Below, one piece after another: positions 28,000-37,054 of a DNA stretch of 64,000 nt. The DNA comes from Andalucia godoyi. Lineage: Eukaryota > Discoba > Jakobea > Jakobida > Andaluciidae. The number at the start of each line of letters is the position of its first letter. Position 1 is the first letter of the stretch. The notes below the pieces were generated by a model. That model was given only the letters and a program-made list of their open reading frames with translations. It had not been told where the DNA came from and searched no databases. The stretch covers positions 345,698-409,697 of the forward strand of contig VRVR01000010.1 of assembly GCA_009859145.1 (NCBI GenBank), written 5' to 3'. The position numbers were made by a program, and so were the translations under genes.

Positions 28000-29082
28000 A
28001 TGTCGACAAACCGCAATTCACAGCGCCAGTCGTCATCGTACCAATCGCTTGATTCGGCGACATCGGACAATGATCTTCGGTCTCCGCAGCAGCCTGCGCC
28101 ACAGCACGGAGTGTATGCGCAGCCACCGCAACAGCTTTCCAGCTATTCAAACACTCGAGGCTCGCAGCCCTCTGCATTTGGTCCCGCTACCCAGACCCAT
28201 GGGCATGGTCATGGACACGGACATGGACATGGACATGGACACGGAAATCCACAGACGCATCCTCATCACAGTCAGCACGCACCGCTTCCTCCGCCACCGA
28301 CAGGAAATCCAATGTCATCTGTAACGTGCCCCCGCTGCTCAACAGTTCTTGCACATCCACCACACATTAGCGTTATGCGCTGCGGAGTGTGCCGTCAGGT
28401 AATCGAGGTGTCGCAGCAAGCTGCTCCTGGTTCAATGCCACCGCCACCACCGCCACCACCACCAGCACCAGCACTTCCAGCATCTGTAGGAACGGGCGCA
28501 GGAGGAGGAGGAGCAGGACCCGGAGCTGGGACGGCTGCTGCATTCGTGCCACCGCCAGCCCCGGTTCCTCCGCCACAGCACATACGAGCTCAGCAGTATG
28601 CTCCAGCATCGAATATCCCCGTGTCGTGCGTCCGATGCTCTACCGTGCTAACTGTTCCGCCGCATGTGCAGAGACTCATGTGTTCGATTTGTGGTCAGCA
28701 CATGTTGCTTGCGTATTCGCGAAATCAACTTGGGCAAACGGTGGTTGTTGTGCAGCGCCTTCAAAATAACCCCCAACAGCAGCAGCAGCAGCAGCAACAA
28801 CAACAACAGCAGCAGCAACAACAACAACAGCAGCAGCAGTTGTACCATCATCCGCAGCAATATCACCCGAGTTATGGATATGCACAACAGCCACAAGGGT
28901 ATGGATATCCGCCTCAGCATGGAATGGCGCAGTCGCCGTATCCACCGCTGCCCGGGCATCACCAAGTGATGGCACAAGCACAACCGCAGACTGGTGGAGA
29001 AGAGCCACTGGCACAGGGAATCGTGATTATTGAGAATCCAGATAAGCAGATTGTGGTGGGCAGACAAGAGGGTCGAGGGTAG
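28000..29082 (+). CDS. LSD1-type zinc-finger protein with His-Gly and poly-Gln tracts
   Basis: The protein is 360 residues from the ATG at 28000. There are two zf-LSD1-like fingers: 'CPRCSTVLAHPPHISVMRCGVC' shortened here to its ends CPRC...CGVC (about residues 109-130), and CVRC...CSIC (about 209-229), each C-x2-C-x14-C-x2-C with the PPH core. Between them lies Pro/Ala/Gly low complexity. An (His-Gly)9 run near residue 67-83 precedes finger 1, and a poly-Gln tract of about 23 residues follows finger 2. The C-terminus is Gln/Pro/Tyr-rich. LSD1-type fingers are found in plant cell-death regulators (LSD1/LOL) and in protist metacaspases; no caspase domain is present here. Likely a nuclear or scaffold regulator. 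Confidence 0.8.
   Translation: MSTNRNSQRQSSSYQSLDSATSDNDLRSPQQPAPQHGVYAQPPQQLSSYSNTRGSQPSAFGPATQTHGHGHGHGHGHGHGHGNPQTHPHHSQHAPLPPPPTGNPMSSVTCPRCSTVLAHPPHISVMRCGVCRQVIEVSQQAAPGSMPPPPPPPPPAPALPASVGTGAGGGGAGPGAGTAAAFVPPPAPVPPPQHIRAQQYAPASNIPVSCVRCSTVLTVPPHVQRLMCSICGQHMLLAYSRNQLGQTVVVVQRLQNNPQQQQQQQQQQQQQQQQQQQQQQLYHHPQQYHPSYGYAQQPQGYGYPPQHGMAQSPYPPLPGHHQVMAQAQPQTGGEEPLAQGIVIIENPDKQIVVGRQEGRG
28197..28250 (+). repeat. In-frame His-Gly coding repeat
   Basis: CATGGA/CACGGA hexamers encode nine His-Gly dipeptides, a possible metal-binding stretch. Confidence 0.85.
28774..28841 (+). repeat. CAG/CAA poly-Gln tract
   Basis: Mixed CAG and CAA codons encode about 23 consecutive Gln. Confidence 0.9.
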
Positions 29083-30020
29083 GCTGCTTGCGATTCGTGT
29101 AGTTGCTTATTTTCCTTTTTAATTAACTAACTAACGAATTAATTCTTTTTGATGTTGCTGCGCTATGTAGAGTCGCTCTTTCTCCAAGATTGAATCTTCT
29201 TATTTTGCCCTATTCTGTCTTTCTACTTCAGTTCCTCTTTTCGGTTTCCGCTCAGGACAGGTCCGAGCGAGGGTGGAGGTCTTATTGGCACCGGATGTTG
29301 GGTTATGGTTACCAGGAAGACATTGCAAGATTTGCGCACATCTTTATGTGTCTGTCGTTGAATCTTGTTCTGATGTTTCACGATCTTTCTCTTCTTGGTT
29401 GTTTCTTCCGCTTTGTATCTGCCCTGAATCATGCTCGGCGTTTTCGCTTGAATATTCCATTTTTCCTTCTTCAACAAGAAAGACTATGTAAATTGTAGTT
29501 TCAATCGACGACGCACATCTTCATCGCTTGCGATTTGATCCCACACCAGTTGCGTGTCAGATGGTCCATCACGAGCAAAAAGTATACGAGGGTTCGTGGT
29601 ATTGTGGGAATTTAAAGAAGTATGGGTCTTAAGAGTGTAACAACCATGACTTGAGGGTAAGTCGTTCCACCTGATGAATACTGTGTCACTTCATAACAAA
29701 AATGATCTTGGCTTGCGTGTCTCATGCTCTTTCTCAAGCCATGATTTCATCTCTGCAAGAGTTGTCATCTTGTCGCTCCGCTCTCTGTTGCTGCAGTCGT
29801 CGTAGTTTCCAGCATCCCCCGTACACATATGCAAATTTTCGATTTACCGGCATGTACTTCCCATTAGGAAAGACAAAAATGGAACACGGCTATCACATCT
29901 TAAGCATCCCCAAAGATATTACATTCTTTAAATAAAGACCCTCATGGAAGCCGCTCTCAAAGACGCGCTGTCTTTTTTTTTTTTTTTTTTGCAAGATCCC
30001 ATCTCTCTGCTAATATACAG
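29083..30020. other. Intergenic, no clear gene
   Basis: AT-rich spacer with scattered short frames. A T19 tract lies at 29972-29990. A first exon for the candidate exon at 30021 may be hidden here, but I cannot identify it; a GTAAGT donor-like site lies near 29656. Confidence 0.4.
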
Positions 30021-30317
30021 TGGCGCCTTGAGTGGGAGATCGGCTCTCACGCCACCAATGTGCTTATCGGTTCTAAGGGCTACATACAGAGTGGTTCGTA
30101 CGCAGATGATGACGACTTTGCATTGCGCGTTACTCACTTGTTGAGCACGGACAAAGACGCCATCACCTCGCTTGTTCTCAAATCCAAATCGTACCTTGCG
30201 ACGCGTGCCGTTGCACAAACCACAGATCAAGTTACCCATAATCTGTTTGACCGCGTGAGTGCCCTCTTTCCGGATGCCGAGATGACCATCAATCACCGGT
30301 CTTGCACTTGGCTTTAG
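30021..30317 (+). CDS. Candidate terminal coding exon of an unidentified gene
   Basis: From 30021 the frame reads 'WRLEWEIGSHATNVLIGSKG' and continues with 'YADDDDFALRVTHLLSTDKD' and 'LFDRVSALFPDAEMTINHR' to a TAG at the end. Residue composition and third-base pattern look coding, but no ATG begins it. Directly upstream is T19 ... GCTAATATACAG, which looks like a polypyrimidine tract, branch site and 3' splice site. The first exon is not identified. The opposite strand is also open here for 120 codons, which weakens the call. Confidence 0.35.
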   Translation, partial: WRLEWEIGSHATNVLIGSKGYIQSGSYADDDDFALRVTHLLSTDKDAITSLVLKSKSYLATRAVAQTTDQVTHNLFDRVSALFPDAEMTINHRSCTWL

Positions 30318-30452
30318 GCCTTCATTTTATTTTGTCATGTGTAGACTAAAGGAGATGCAGTTTGTTCAAATCCGCAAGCTTGCCGTTAAGAACGTTCAAT
30401 GATCTAGATTAAAAAAACTCAAACAATTTACAACAAGAGAGGGAAAAAAGGA

Positions 30453-30465
30453 AGTGAGTGAGTGA

Positions 30466-30497
<32 letters not shown>
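30453..30497. repeat. (GAGT)/(GT)/(GA) compound microsatellite
   Basis: GTGAGTGAGTG, then GT, then GA dinucleotide runs just 3' of RFC1. Confidence 0.85.
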
Positions 30498-30525
30498 TTC
30501 ATCAAGGATGCCACTGCATTCCGAC

Positions 30526-33500
30526 TCAGCTCTTGCGGCCTTTGCCTTTGGACGCAGATGCAGATGCAGACGCAGACGCGGCAACCTTCTTTGGCTGCTT
30601 TGCGGTGGCCTTCACCTGCACTACGTATTGATCGATATTATCATCCTCTTCCTTTGGGTCTTCCACAGAGTCCCCACCAATCTCAACATCCACTCCTGCA
30701 TCGTCAATTTCGCCCTCTGCCAGACGGACCTTTCGCTTCATCAGTGCATGCGTTGAATTGTACCGTCGTGTGAATGCCGCCTTCACCTTAGTCTCGATGC
30801 CTTTGCGCAAGTCAGCCTCGTCCTTCGCCTTTGCCGTTTTTCCCTCTGCCGAAAACGAAGCACCCAGCTCAAAGATCGAGTCAAAGTCCTCGCGAGTAAG
30901 GCCGTATTCATCCATAAAGGCAATCGTTTCGTCGATTCCTTCTGCGCCGCGCTCCACAAGGGGTTTCACAAGAATACGGCGGAATAGATTCAGCATAGGA
31001 ATTGCAGTGTGATGCTGCAATCGTCGCATTTCTGCCGAGGAGCAAATCTCAGCATCCATGCGCTTCGCCTTGCGGATTGTGGACATCTTTCCAAGAAGCG
31101 CTGGGAACCGAGGCATAAAATCTCGGGGGTGGAGCAACTGTCCAGTGTACCGACCGGAAACAGTGATGCAGGGAATCACCGTTGAAACATATCCAAAAGT
31201 CGGCAAAAGATCCCAACGACCGTGTTTGCGTAGCAGCTCGCCCATCGTGTCGCCGATTGAAATGAGATCCGAGGCCGCAGCTGCTGACGATAAGAACGGT
31301 CGACGGCCACCTTGCTCATCTGCAGCGTAGTGAATGTAGTTTTCATGCGTGTACAAGGGTAGGAAGTCCTGGTCAACAAAAAACTGATCCAATCCGTCGC
31401 GAACCCGGTCCCGTTCGGAGCCACCGGCAGCACGATCAAAGAGCTGCCGACCAGCATCAAACATGGACATGGAAACGTCCTTGTCGATCTTTGCCGCCGC
31501 ATCATTGAACCCAACCTTTGCAACCCCGCCTTGCGACTTGACTTTCAGTGCAATCATTTGGAGATGATTCAAAATGGATCGCATGTCGCAGTTTGTGGAC
31601 GTGGCAATTTGTTCCAGGGTGGAATCGGTCATTTGAATTCCTTCGCGCTGGCAGATATTTTGCAAGCGCTGTCGAACAGACTGGAACATTGGCTTTTGAA
31701 ATTTGATTTCCGCAGCGTAGTTCTTGAGGGTCTTCAACTTTGGAGCGTACAAATCGTTGCAAATGCAAATGATCGGCACTTTTGACGACTTAATGAGCTG
31801 GATGAGCTCCGTGAGACCACCTCGGTCACCACCAGACATGCCATCCACCTCGTCCATGATCAAGCACACTTTTTTCTTTTCGGGAACATGGTGCATTGTC
31901 GCTGCCGAATGGCCATGCATCATGGATACCAGCGACTGAGAGCGAGAAGATTCTGAAATAATGTCGCGCACAGCATTCTTTGACCGAGAATCGGATGCAT
32001 TGAACTCCAGCGGGTCATATCCACATTCAATAGCAACAATTCGTGCAGAAGTCGTCTTTCCGATTCCCGGTGGACCACCGACGAGAATGCACTTCTTATT
32101 CACCAATTCAGCTTCAAACTCATCTTGCTTGCCCGACTTCTTTTTCCCGCTGTCTGTCCCCTCAGAGAGGTGTTTCTCCTGCGCGGTCGTCAGATAGTAT
32201 CGGATGCGGTCAATGGCGGCCTTATTACCAACAAGATCCGCGGAGGCTGCTGGCGCATACTTGGTCGTCCACAGGGGATTGTCCGTCTTGCTCTCGTTCG
32301 GTGCTTCTTTTTTAGGTGCCTTGTCCTTGTCTGTTGGAAGAGATGCAGGCTTTGAAACGCTTGGAGGCAGCGGAGACAGCGGAGACAGCGGAGTCGCAGA
32401 TGCAGATGCAGATGCAGCGCTACCAGACATTCGCGAGCTTGCCGCTGGTGCCGTTGATGTTGTCGATGTCGGTGCATGTGTTGTTACGGCAGCAGGTAAT
32501 GCATCCTCGGCAGGATGCGCCTTGATCCAATTCAGCAGATCGTCTTCATACCAGTAAATCATTGCCGGAAATTTCTTCGCAGCTTCAATCTTGGAGGCAC
32601 CGAGGTCTTGGCAGCCCACAAGCAGATGCGTGGAGTTCCGAGAAACACTGGACTTGATTTGTCCTCCATGTTCCTTGATCAGCCGCTCCGCTTGATCTCG
32701 CGTAATCGATTCGAGAGTGCCGGTCATGCAAAACGCAAAGCCTTCCAAGCAGTCCTCTGCGCCATGCGGAATGGGTTTCTCTCCAAGCCTTGGCGGAACA
32801 TCATTTCGTCCGCCCCAGATCTTTTTGCCGTCAGCACCGACGCTCGCAGCCGCCGCATTGCCAGGGTTCACAGAGGGAGGCGGATTATTCGGCATGGGGA
32901 CGCTTACAGGTTTTGACGACTTAACAGTTGGCGCATTTTCCTTTTCTTTCGCAGAACTTGACTTTGCGGTTTTCCTGACGGCATGATCCGAAGCAGACTT
33001 CATTGGCGAGGGTGCTTCCGAGGCAGAAGCCGCAAACACCAAGGACCCTGGTTTTGCGCTGAGCGTCGACGGGAGCGCTCGAGTCTTTGCAGGATGTGCT
33101 GAATCTGCCGATGGCGCAGCCGAAGGAATCGGAACGTTGATCTTTGCCCTCTTTGGCGACGGCCCAGCAGCATGCAACGGTGCTGCAATTGCCGCATTCT
33201 TCTTTTTGCTCGCAGACGATCTCTTTGACTTTGCACCCTTTGCTTCCACATATTCTTCCTCTTCAGCATCAAAATCAGCATCTCGGCCGATATCACCATC
33301 ATCATCATCATCATCATCGTCGTCGTCGTCGTCGTAATCATCATCATCGTCGTCACGAAACTCATCTTCAGAGTCCAGTATGCGCTTCTTGGATCGCAGA
33401 GCTGGCTTCTTTGCTTTTCGTCTCGGTTCTTGTTCGTCGATCCTGGCCTTCTTCCGCATCGGCTCGTCGTCTTCAATTAGTTTAGGAGGCTCGCGCTTCA

Positions 33501-33669
33501 CCGCAGCAGCAGCGGCCACGGCAGCGGCGACAGCTGCGGGTTTGGAAGGACTGGGTTCTGCCTTTTTCAAGAATGAATCAAGAGTTCCACCTCTGGGCTT
33601 ACTGGACTCCCCCGCAGCCGGACTCGCCACCTTGTTGAAAAAACTGGTGATCTTTCCTCCTTTCGACAT
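30526..33669 (-). CDS. RFC1: Replication factor C large subunit (RFC1)
   Basis: The protein is 1047 residues from the ATG at 33669 (MSKGGKITSFFNK); the frame extends upstream only to a GTG. It is the large subunit of the clamp loader that opens PCNA on primed DNA. In order: an N-terminal PIP-box-like 'KITSFFNKV'; an acidic/Lys-rich linker with an Asp run; a BRCT domain at about 300-385 ('GFAFCMTGTLESITRDQAERLI'); an AAA+ module at about 480-720 with Walker A 'GGPPGIGKTTSA' and Walker B 'CLIMDEVDGMSGGD'; and the RFC1 C-terminal domain at about 770-930 ('DLISIGDTMGELLRKHGRWDLLP'). The C-terminal tail is Lys/Ala/Ser-rich. Domain order and length match fungal and animal RFC1. It is divergent from the ARM-fold gene. 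Confidence 0.97.
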   Translation of the reverse strand: MSKGGKITSFFNKVASPAAGESSKPRGGTLDSFLKKAEPSPSKPAAVAAAVAAAAAVKREPPKLIEDDEPMRKKARIDEQEPRRKAKKPALRSKKRILDSEDEFRDDDDDDYDDDDDDDDDDDDGDIGRDADFDAEEEEYVEAKGAKSKRSSASKKKNAAIAAPLHAAGPSPKRAKINVPIPSAAPSADSAHPAKTRALPSTLSAKPGSLVFAASASEAPSPMKSASDHAVRKTAKSSSAKEKENAPTVKSSKPVSVPMPNNPPPSVNPGNAAAASVGADGKKIWGGRNDVPPRLGEKPIPHGAEDCLEGFAFCMTGTLESITRDQAERLIKEHGGQIKSSVSRNSTHLLVGCQDLGASKIEAAKKFPAMIYWYEDDLLNWIKAHPAEDALPAAVTTHAPTSTTSTAPAASSRMSGSAASASASATPLSPLSPLPPSVSKPASLPTDKDKAPKKEAPNESKTDNPLWTTKYAPAASADLVGNKAAIDRIRYYLTTAQEKHLSEGTDSGKKKSGKQDEFEAELVNKKCILVGGPPGIGKTTSARIVAIECGYDPLEFNASDSRSKNAVRDIISESSRSQSLVSMMHGHSAATMHHVPEKKKVCLIMDEVDGMSGGDRGGLTELIQLIKSSKVPIICICNDLYAPKLKTLKNYAAEIKFQKPMFQSVRQRLQNICQREGIQMTDSTLEQIATSTNCDMRSILNHLQMIALKVKSQGGVAKVGFNDAAAKIDKDVSMSMFDAGRQLFDRAAGGSERDRVRDGLDQFFVDQDFLPLYTHENYIHYAADEQGGRRPFLSSAAAASDLISIGDTMGELLRKHGRWDLLPTFGYVSTVIPCITVSGRYTGQLLHPRDFMPRFPALLGKMSTIRKAKRMDAEICSSAEMRRLQHHTAIPMLNLFRRILVKPLVERGAEGIDETIAFMDEYGLTREDFDSIFELGASFSAEGKTAKAKDEADLRKGIETKVKAAFTRRYNSTHALMKRKVRLAEGEIDDAGVDVEIGGDSVEDPKEEDDNIDQYVVQVKATAKQPKKVAASASASASASKGKGRKS

Positions 33670-34155
33670 TTCCCTCCCCACCACCTCTTCTTCTCAAAAT
33701 ATCCTTTTTTATTTTTTGGCACCAACGCTAGTCCAACAAAGAAAACGAAAAACGAAAAATAAAACAAAAAAAAAAACTCCTACAAAGTTGGAAATGTTTC
33801 ACGAAACACACTTGCTTCAAGCTTGTGATACAGAAAGGGGAAGCGCATGCAGCATGTGTGGGCGGGAAAGTCTTGGACACATAGTGCGCATGCTTGTTGC
33901 ATCAAGACAGGAAGGCTCAAAACGCCTCTTGCCCTCTCCCCTCGCGTTTCTCCTGCTGTAGACTACTCTTCGGAGCCTGGCGCATACTGTGTCTGTTTCC
34001 AGGGTGTTTGTTCTATTGCTGAAATGCAGGGAGTGCAGGTTGTTTGTCAAGACGTTGTCGGTACTTGGTACTGGGAAGAAGCGAGTTTACGATAGAGACC
34101 GGGGAGGAGGGAGAAAAAAAAAAGAGCCGCATTACATTCTTGTGGACTTTTGGAT
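33670..34155. other. Divergent promoter region, RFC1 / ARM-fold gene
   Basis: A 486-base spacer between two divergent ATGs. A-rich tracts are near 33745-33775 and just before 34120. No gene. Confidence 0.55.
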
Positions 34156-35070
34156 ATGAACGAGGGAGGAGAAGACAAGGTTGCGTCATTGATCGAGAAA
34201 CTTGAGAATGACGATTGGGCAGCGGAAGACATTTCCGTTTCGGATGTTTCGCCATTGATCGCCGCGTTTCTTTCCTCTGATGTTCGGTCCGCAAACCTGG
34301 AAAAGCTAGTCCATGCACTGCTCGTTACGCTTGGTCGATCTGATCTCGTGTCGCAAGCTCTGGAAGACCCACGCGCTTCCGGACTCCTGCGAAAGGCCGT
34401 GTCCTTGCTGTACGACGAGCTCTCCGCGGCGGAGGCATCCACAGCGAGCGAGTCCGATACAATTCTGGCTGAAGATGTTGTGTTTCTGCTGGTGCTCCTG
34501 CTGCTGGATGTCGCCAGTAATATCAAATGCGACTATTACGCTCGCTACGAGGTTCCGGACGAGCTCATTGCATTGCTGGATCATTCCGATGAGCGCATAT
34601 CGCTTGCAATGACCTCGTTTATCGTTGTTTTGTGCTCAGAGCTGACAATCTCCAAGCTGCTTGCTGAGGACAGGTGGGTCTCAGTCTCATCCTCCTTTGC
34701 AGTCCGGCTCATTCACATCATCAACAGAGAAAAAGAACTCACAATGAGCCAAGCCGGCCCGTTTTTGTGTCTCGTGTATCGCTTTGCATCCACTGCAGAT
34801 CGCCTGCTGTTCTACGACTCGGACCATGCAGTCCTCGAAGAAGTGTACATGCGTATCATTTCGGCATCGGAAAATGTCGAGCTGCAGATTGCGGCATTGG
34901 AGGTTGTCTACGCAATGCTCTATTTTCTCAAGCCTACGCAGCTCCAGCATCGCAAGCGCTGGTTTTCTTTCTTGCAGAATCTCCATGCAAACACACAAGG
35001 CACCATCCACAAAGACGTGGTTTGCTGCGCCGAGCACCTGCTTGAAAATTTTTCGAACAAACTGGACTAG
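34156..35070 (+). CDS. ARM-fold protein, LDB17/SPIN90-like
   Basis: The protein is 304 residues from the ATG at 34156 (MNEGGEDKVASL); a TTG two codons upstream is not used. It is all helical, with repeated ARM/HEAT-like pairs such as 'DELIALLDHSDERISLAMTSFIVVL' split over two helices and 'NVELQIAALEVVYAMLYFL'. 'LLFYDSDHAVLEEVYMRII' plus the following lines resemble the SPIN90/Ldb17 C-terminal domain ('FFYTNDLKVLVDII...'), an Arp2/3 activator in yeast and animals. No SH3 or Pro-rich part is present. The family is a suggestion; the ARM fold is firmer. Confidence 0.6.
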   Translation: MNEGGEDKVASLIEKLENDDWAAEDISVSDVSPLIAAFLSSDVRSANLEKLVHALLVTLGRSDLVSQALEDPRASGLLRKAVSLLYDELSAAEASTASESDTILAEDVVFLLVLLLLDVASNIKCDYYARYEVPDELIALLDHSDERISLAMTSFIVVLCSELTISKLLAEDRWVSVSSSFAVRLIHIINREKELTMSQAGPFLCLVYRFASTADRLLFYDSDHAVLEEVYMRIISASENVELQIAALEVVYAMLYFLKPTQLQHRKRWFSFLQNLHANTQGTIHKDVVCCAEHLLENFSNKLD

Positions 35071-35352
35071 CAAAAATGTAAGAGAACAAGAAAGGGAGGC
35101 TTCTAAATGGAAAAGAAAATTCTCATCGGAACACGGTTTTCCCCAGGTGCGCATCATCATCATTCTGACATGCAACAACTGTTCGTTAACGCTTGCTTCC
35201 CGCGTTGGCGGATCTCTCAATTCTCATGTACAGTAAACTCTAATTCCCCTCCCCTTCATCTTGCAGCGATCACGCCATCCACCACGATAAAATTCATGTC
35301 ATTCCGAATCGAATGTACTGCACAGTGCAGCGCCTATATTCGATGCGTATTG

Positions 35353-36285
35353 TTAAATGACAAGATCAGAGTCCGGGTCTTCGTCGTCCAATTCGGCGAT
35401 ATCCACGTAAATTGCGGCGCCTGCCGATGCCATCACAGCACCTGGGCCACTTCGTGCTTCTGTGCCGCCCATTCGGACAAGTTCATGCGGGAGCACCACA
35501 GAATCGCGCTGCAGCTTTTCCTGATCGCTGAGCTCGAGTTTGAATGACACGCCAAACACTGAGTCGCCCACGGCCTGTACACTTTTCCGTGGATCCGCGA
35601 TCGGAACATGCACAAATTTGGCCAGTCGTTCGTCCCACCGAAACCAATCTTCTGTACGCGCAAGTTTCCCACCTGTCGCCACCACCGCGCCTTGACGGTC
35701 AACCACACGTTTGGCTGCCTTGGAAAGCACAAAAACGTCAGTTCCGTCTCGCGTTGCCAGGTCCATCCACAAGTGAGCAGTGCCAAGTTTCGACATCCAA
35801 TTACACTCGGACTCGGAAATAGTGTCTGTGTGCACGACCCCTAGCACATGTATGTCGAACGGACGCGACTGAAGCCACTTGACCACAGCGCGGATGCCAT
35901 GATGCAAGATAAGAGAGGAAATCGAGTAGACGATCAGCAATCGGACAGACTTCTGGTTCCCTGTAGGGCGCAGCGACCCCGACGGTGGAGCATAAGCGAC
36001 GGAAGTTCCCCACAAGACCGGGTCATCGAAAGAGACAAGACTCGCGGATGCAGACCGATCGCAGATGTGAATGCTCGAAAAACGGCCATTCATGGACTCG
36101 AGCCTCTGCCTGCTCATATCCGTTGTCCACAATGCTACCGCCGAGATCGCCGAGGACGCCGACGCCTCGCGATGCAGCACACACGAATGAAGAGCGTGGG
36201 CAACGTGGACTCGAACAGAAGCCGATGTGTACATCAGGGAAACATCGTACTTTTCAAGATTAGACAAGACAGACTCCATGGACAT
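35353..36285 (-). CDS. ELP5: Elongator complex subunit 5 (ELP5)-like
   Basis: The protein is 310 residues from the ATG at 36285. It belongs to the RecA-like ELP4/5/6 trimer of Elongator, which supports wobble-uridine modification (cm5U) of tRNA. The best evidence is the C-terminal end: 'LSDQEKLQRDSVVLPHEL' and the acidic tail 'DIAELDDEDPDSDLVI', which match the conserved end of ELP5 (LS-E--RRD-VVLP...DEEDPD-DL). The core has the expected alternating hydrophobic strands ('KSVRLLIVYSISSLILHHG', 'FDIHVLGVVHTDT') without Walker motifs, as in ELP5. Sua5 upstream is also a tRNA-modification gene. It is convergent with the ARM gene (282 bases apart). Confidence 0.65.
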   Translation of the reverse strand: MSMESVLSNLEKYDVSLMYTSASVRVHVAHALHSCVLHREASASSAISAVALWTTDMSRQRLESMNGRFSSIHICDRSASASLVSFDDPVLWGTSVAYAPPSGSLRPTGNQKSVRLLIVYSISSLILHHGIRAVVKWLQSRPFDIHVLGVVHTDTISESECNWMSKLGTAHLWMDLATRDGTDVFVLSKAAKRVVDRQGAVVATGGKLARTEDWFRWDERLAKFVHVPIADPRKSVQAVGDSVFGVSFKLELSDQEKLQRDSVVLPHELVRMGGTEARSGPGAVMASAGAAIYVDIAELDDEDPDSDLVI

Positions 36286-36295
36286 GCGCCTTTTT

Positions 36296-36383
36296 CAGCT
36301 TTTCAACTTTTCAGCTTTTCAGCTTTTCAACTTTTCAGCTTTTCAGCTTTTCAACTTTTCAGCTTTTCAGCTTTTCAACTTTT
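36296..36383. repeat. Higher-order 8-bp array (CAGCTTTT/CAACTTTT)
   Basis: Eleven tandem octamers. The variant CAACTTTT recurs at units 2, 5, 8 and 11, so the true period is 24 bp. It lies 11 bases upstream of the ELP5 ATG. Confidence 0.95.
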
Positions 36384-36855
36384 CTACAATTCGAAAATAA
36401 ATAAATAAATGAAATAATCAATTAATAAATAAATGAAAAAATGAAATGCGAACAAAGGACACGCGAGCGAATTGCGAACAAAGGACAGGCGGACTCAAGC
36501 CGGGCGGCCAATTCGTAAGACGGGAAAGTGTCCGACGAAGAAATGCTGCTTGAGGCAGTACATGCAATGGGGGCCGGCGCGGATGCTGCGGATCGTTCCG
36601 GCGGCAGCCCAGCGCCGGAAGCTGGCGGCGGTGATTGTCATGGGTCTTGCGCGGCGTTGTGGGCGTTGATGTTGGATTATAAACGCAAAATAAAATACAC
36701 ATCGTATTTTATTTAATATTTTAAGCACAACGAAAGTACAAAAGAAACAAACAGGCAAACAGACCGAGACAAACAAAGTTTAACGACTACGGTGGGTGTC
36801 CACTACGGCTGGCGTCACCACACATGGACAATAAAAATAAAAATAAAAATAAGAA

Positions 36856-37041
36856 ATGAGCGTCGCTCTGCGAGAATGCAACGCAGCGGCGTATTTATGT
36901 AGGGATTTCTTGATCAAAATGGGGGCGAAACGACTCGGGGATTGTGTGACGGAGTTGCTTAAGATAACAGACGCATGCGCATGGCTCGTGGCAGTGGTTT
37001 TGTTTGCGTGCGCTTTAGATTGCTTCATCATATCGCAATAA
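36856..37041 (+). CDS. Possible 61-residue small protein
   Basis: ATG after an A-rich leader; reads MSVALRECNAAAYLCRDFL... with a hydrophobic segment 'ACAWLVAVVLFACALDCFII' near the C-terminus. Unknown. It could be a short membrane protein, or the 5' leader of the next gene, whose ATG is 14 bases after this frame's stop. Confidence 0.25.
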   Translation: MSVALRECNAAAYLCRDFLIKMGAKRLGDCVTELLKITDACAWLVAVVLFACALDCFIISQ

Positions 37042-37054
37042 GTGGCAGCGGTGC

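Larger units (their letters stand above)
36286..37054. other. Divergent intergenic with minisatellite and small frames
   Basis: Contains the 8-bp array below, a GC-rich island at about 36500-36670 and an AATAAAAATAAAAATAAG stretch at 36827-36852. Short frames of 48-95 codons are open on both strands (e.g. 36856-37041, plus, starting MSVALRECN), but I recognise none. Confidence 0.4.

Noticed and set aside
29190-29498. Hydrophobic 102-codon plus frame that looks like a signal or membrane protein
   Set aside because: Starts at TTG; the hydrophobicity comes from T-rich sequence; no coding pattern.
36472-36702. Small frames on both strands in the GC-rich island
   Set aside because: All three overlapping frames look equally weak; GC-rich sequence leaves few stops.
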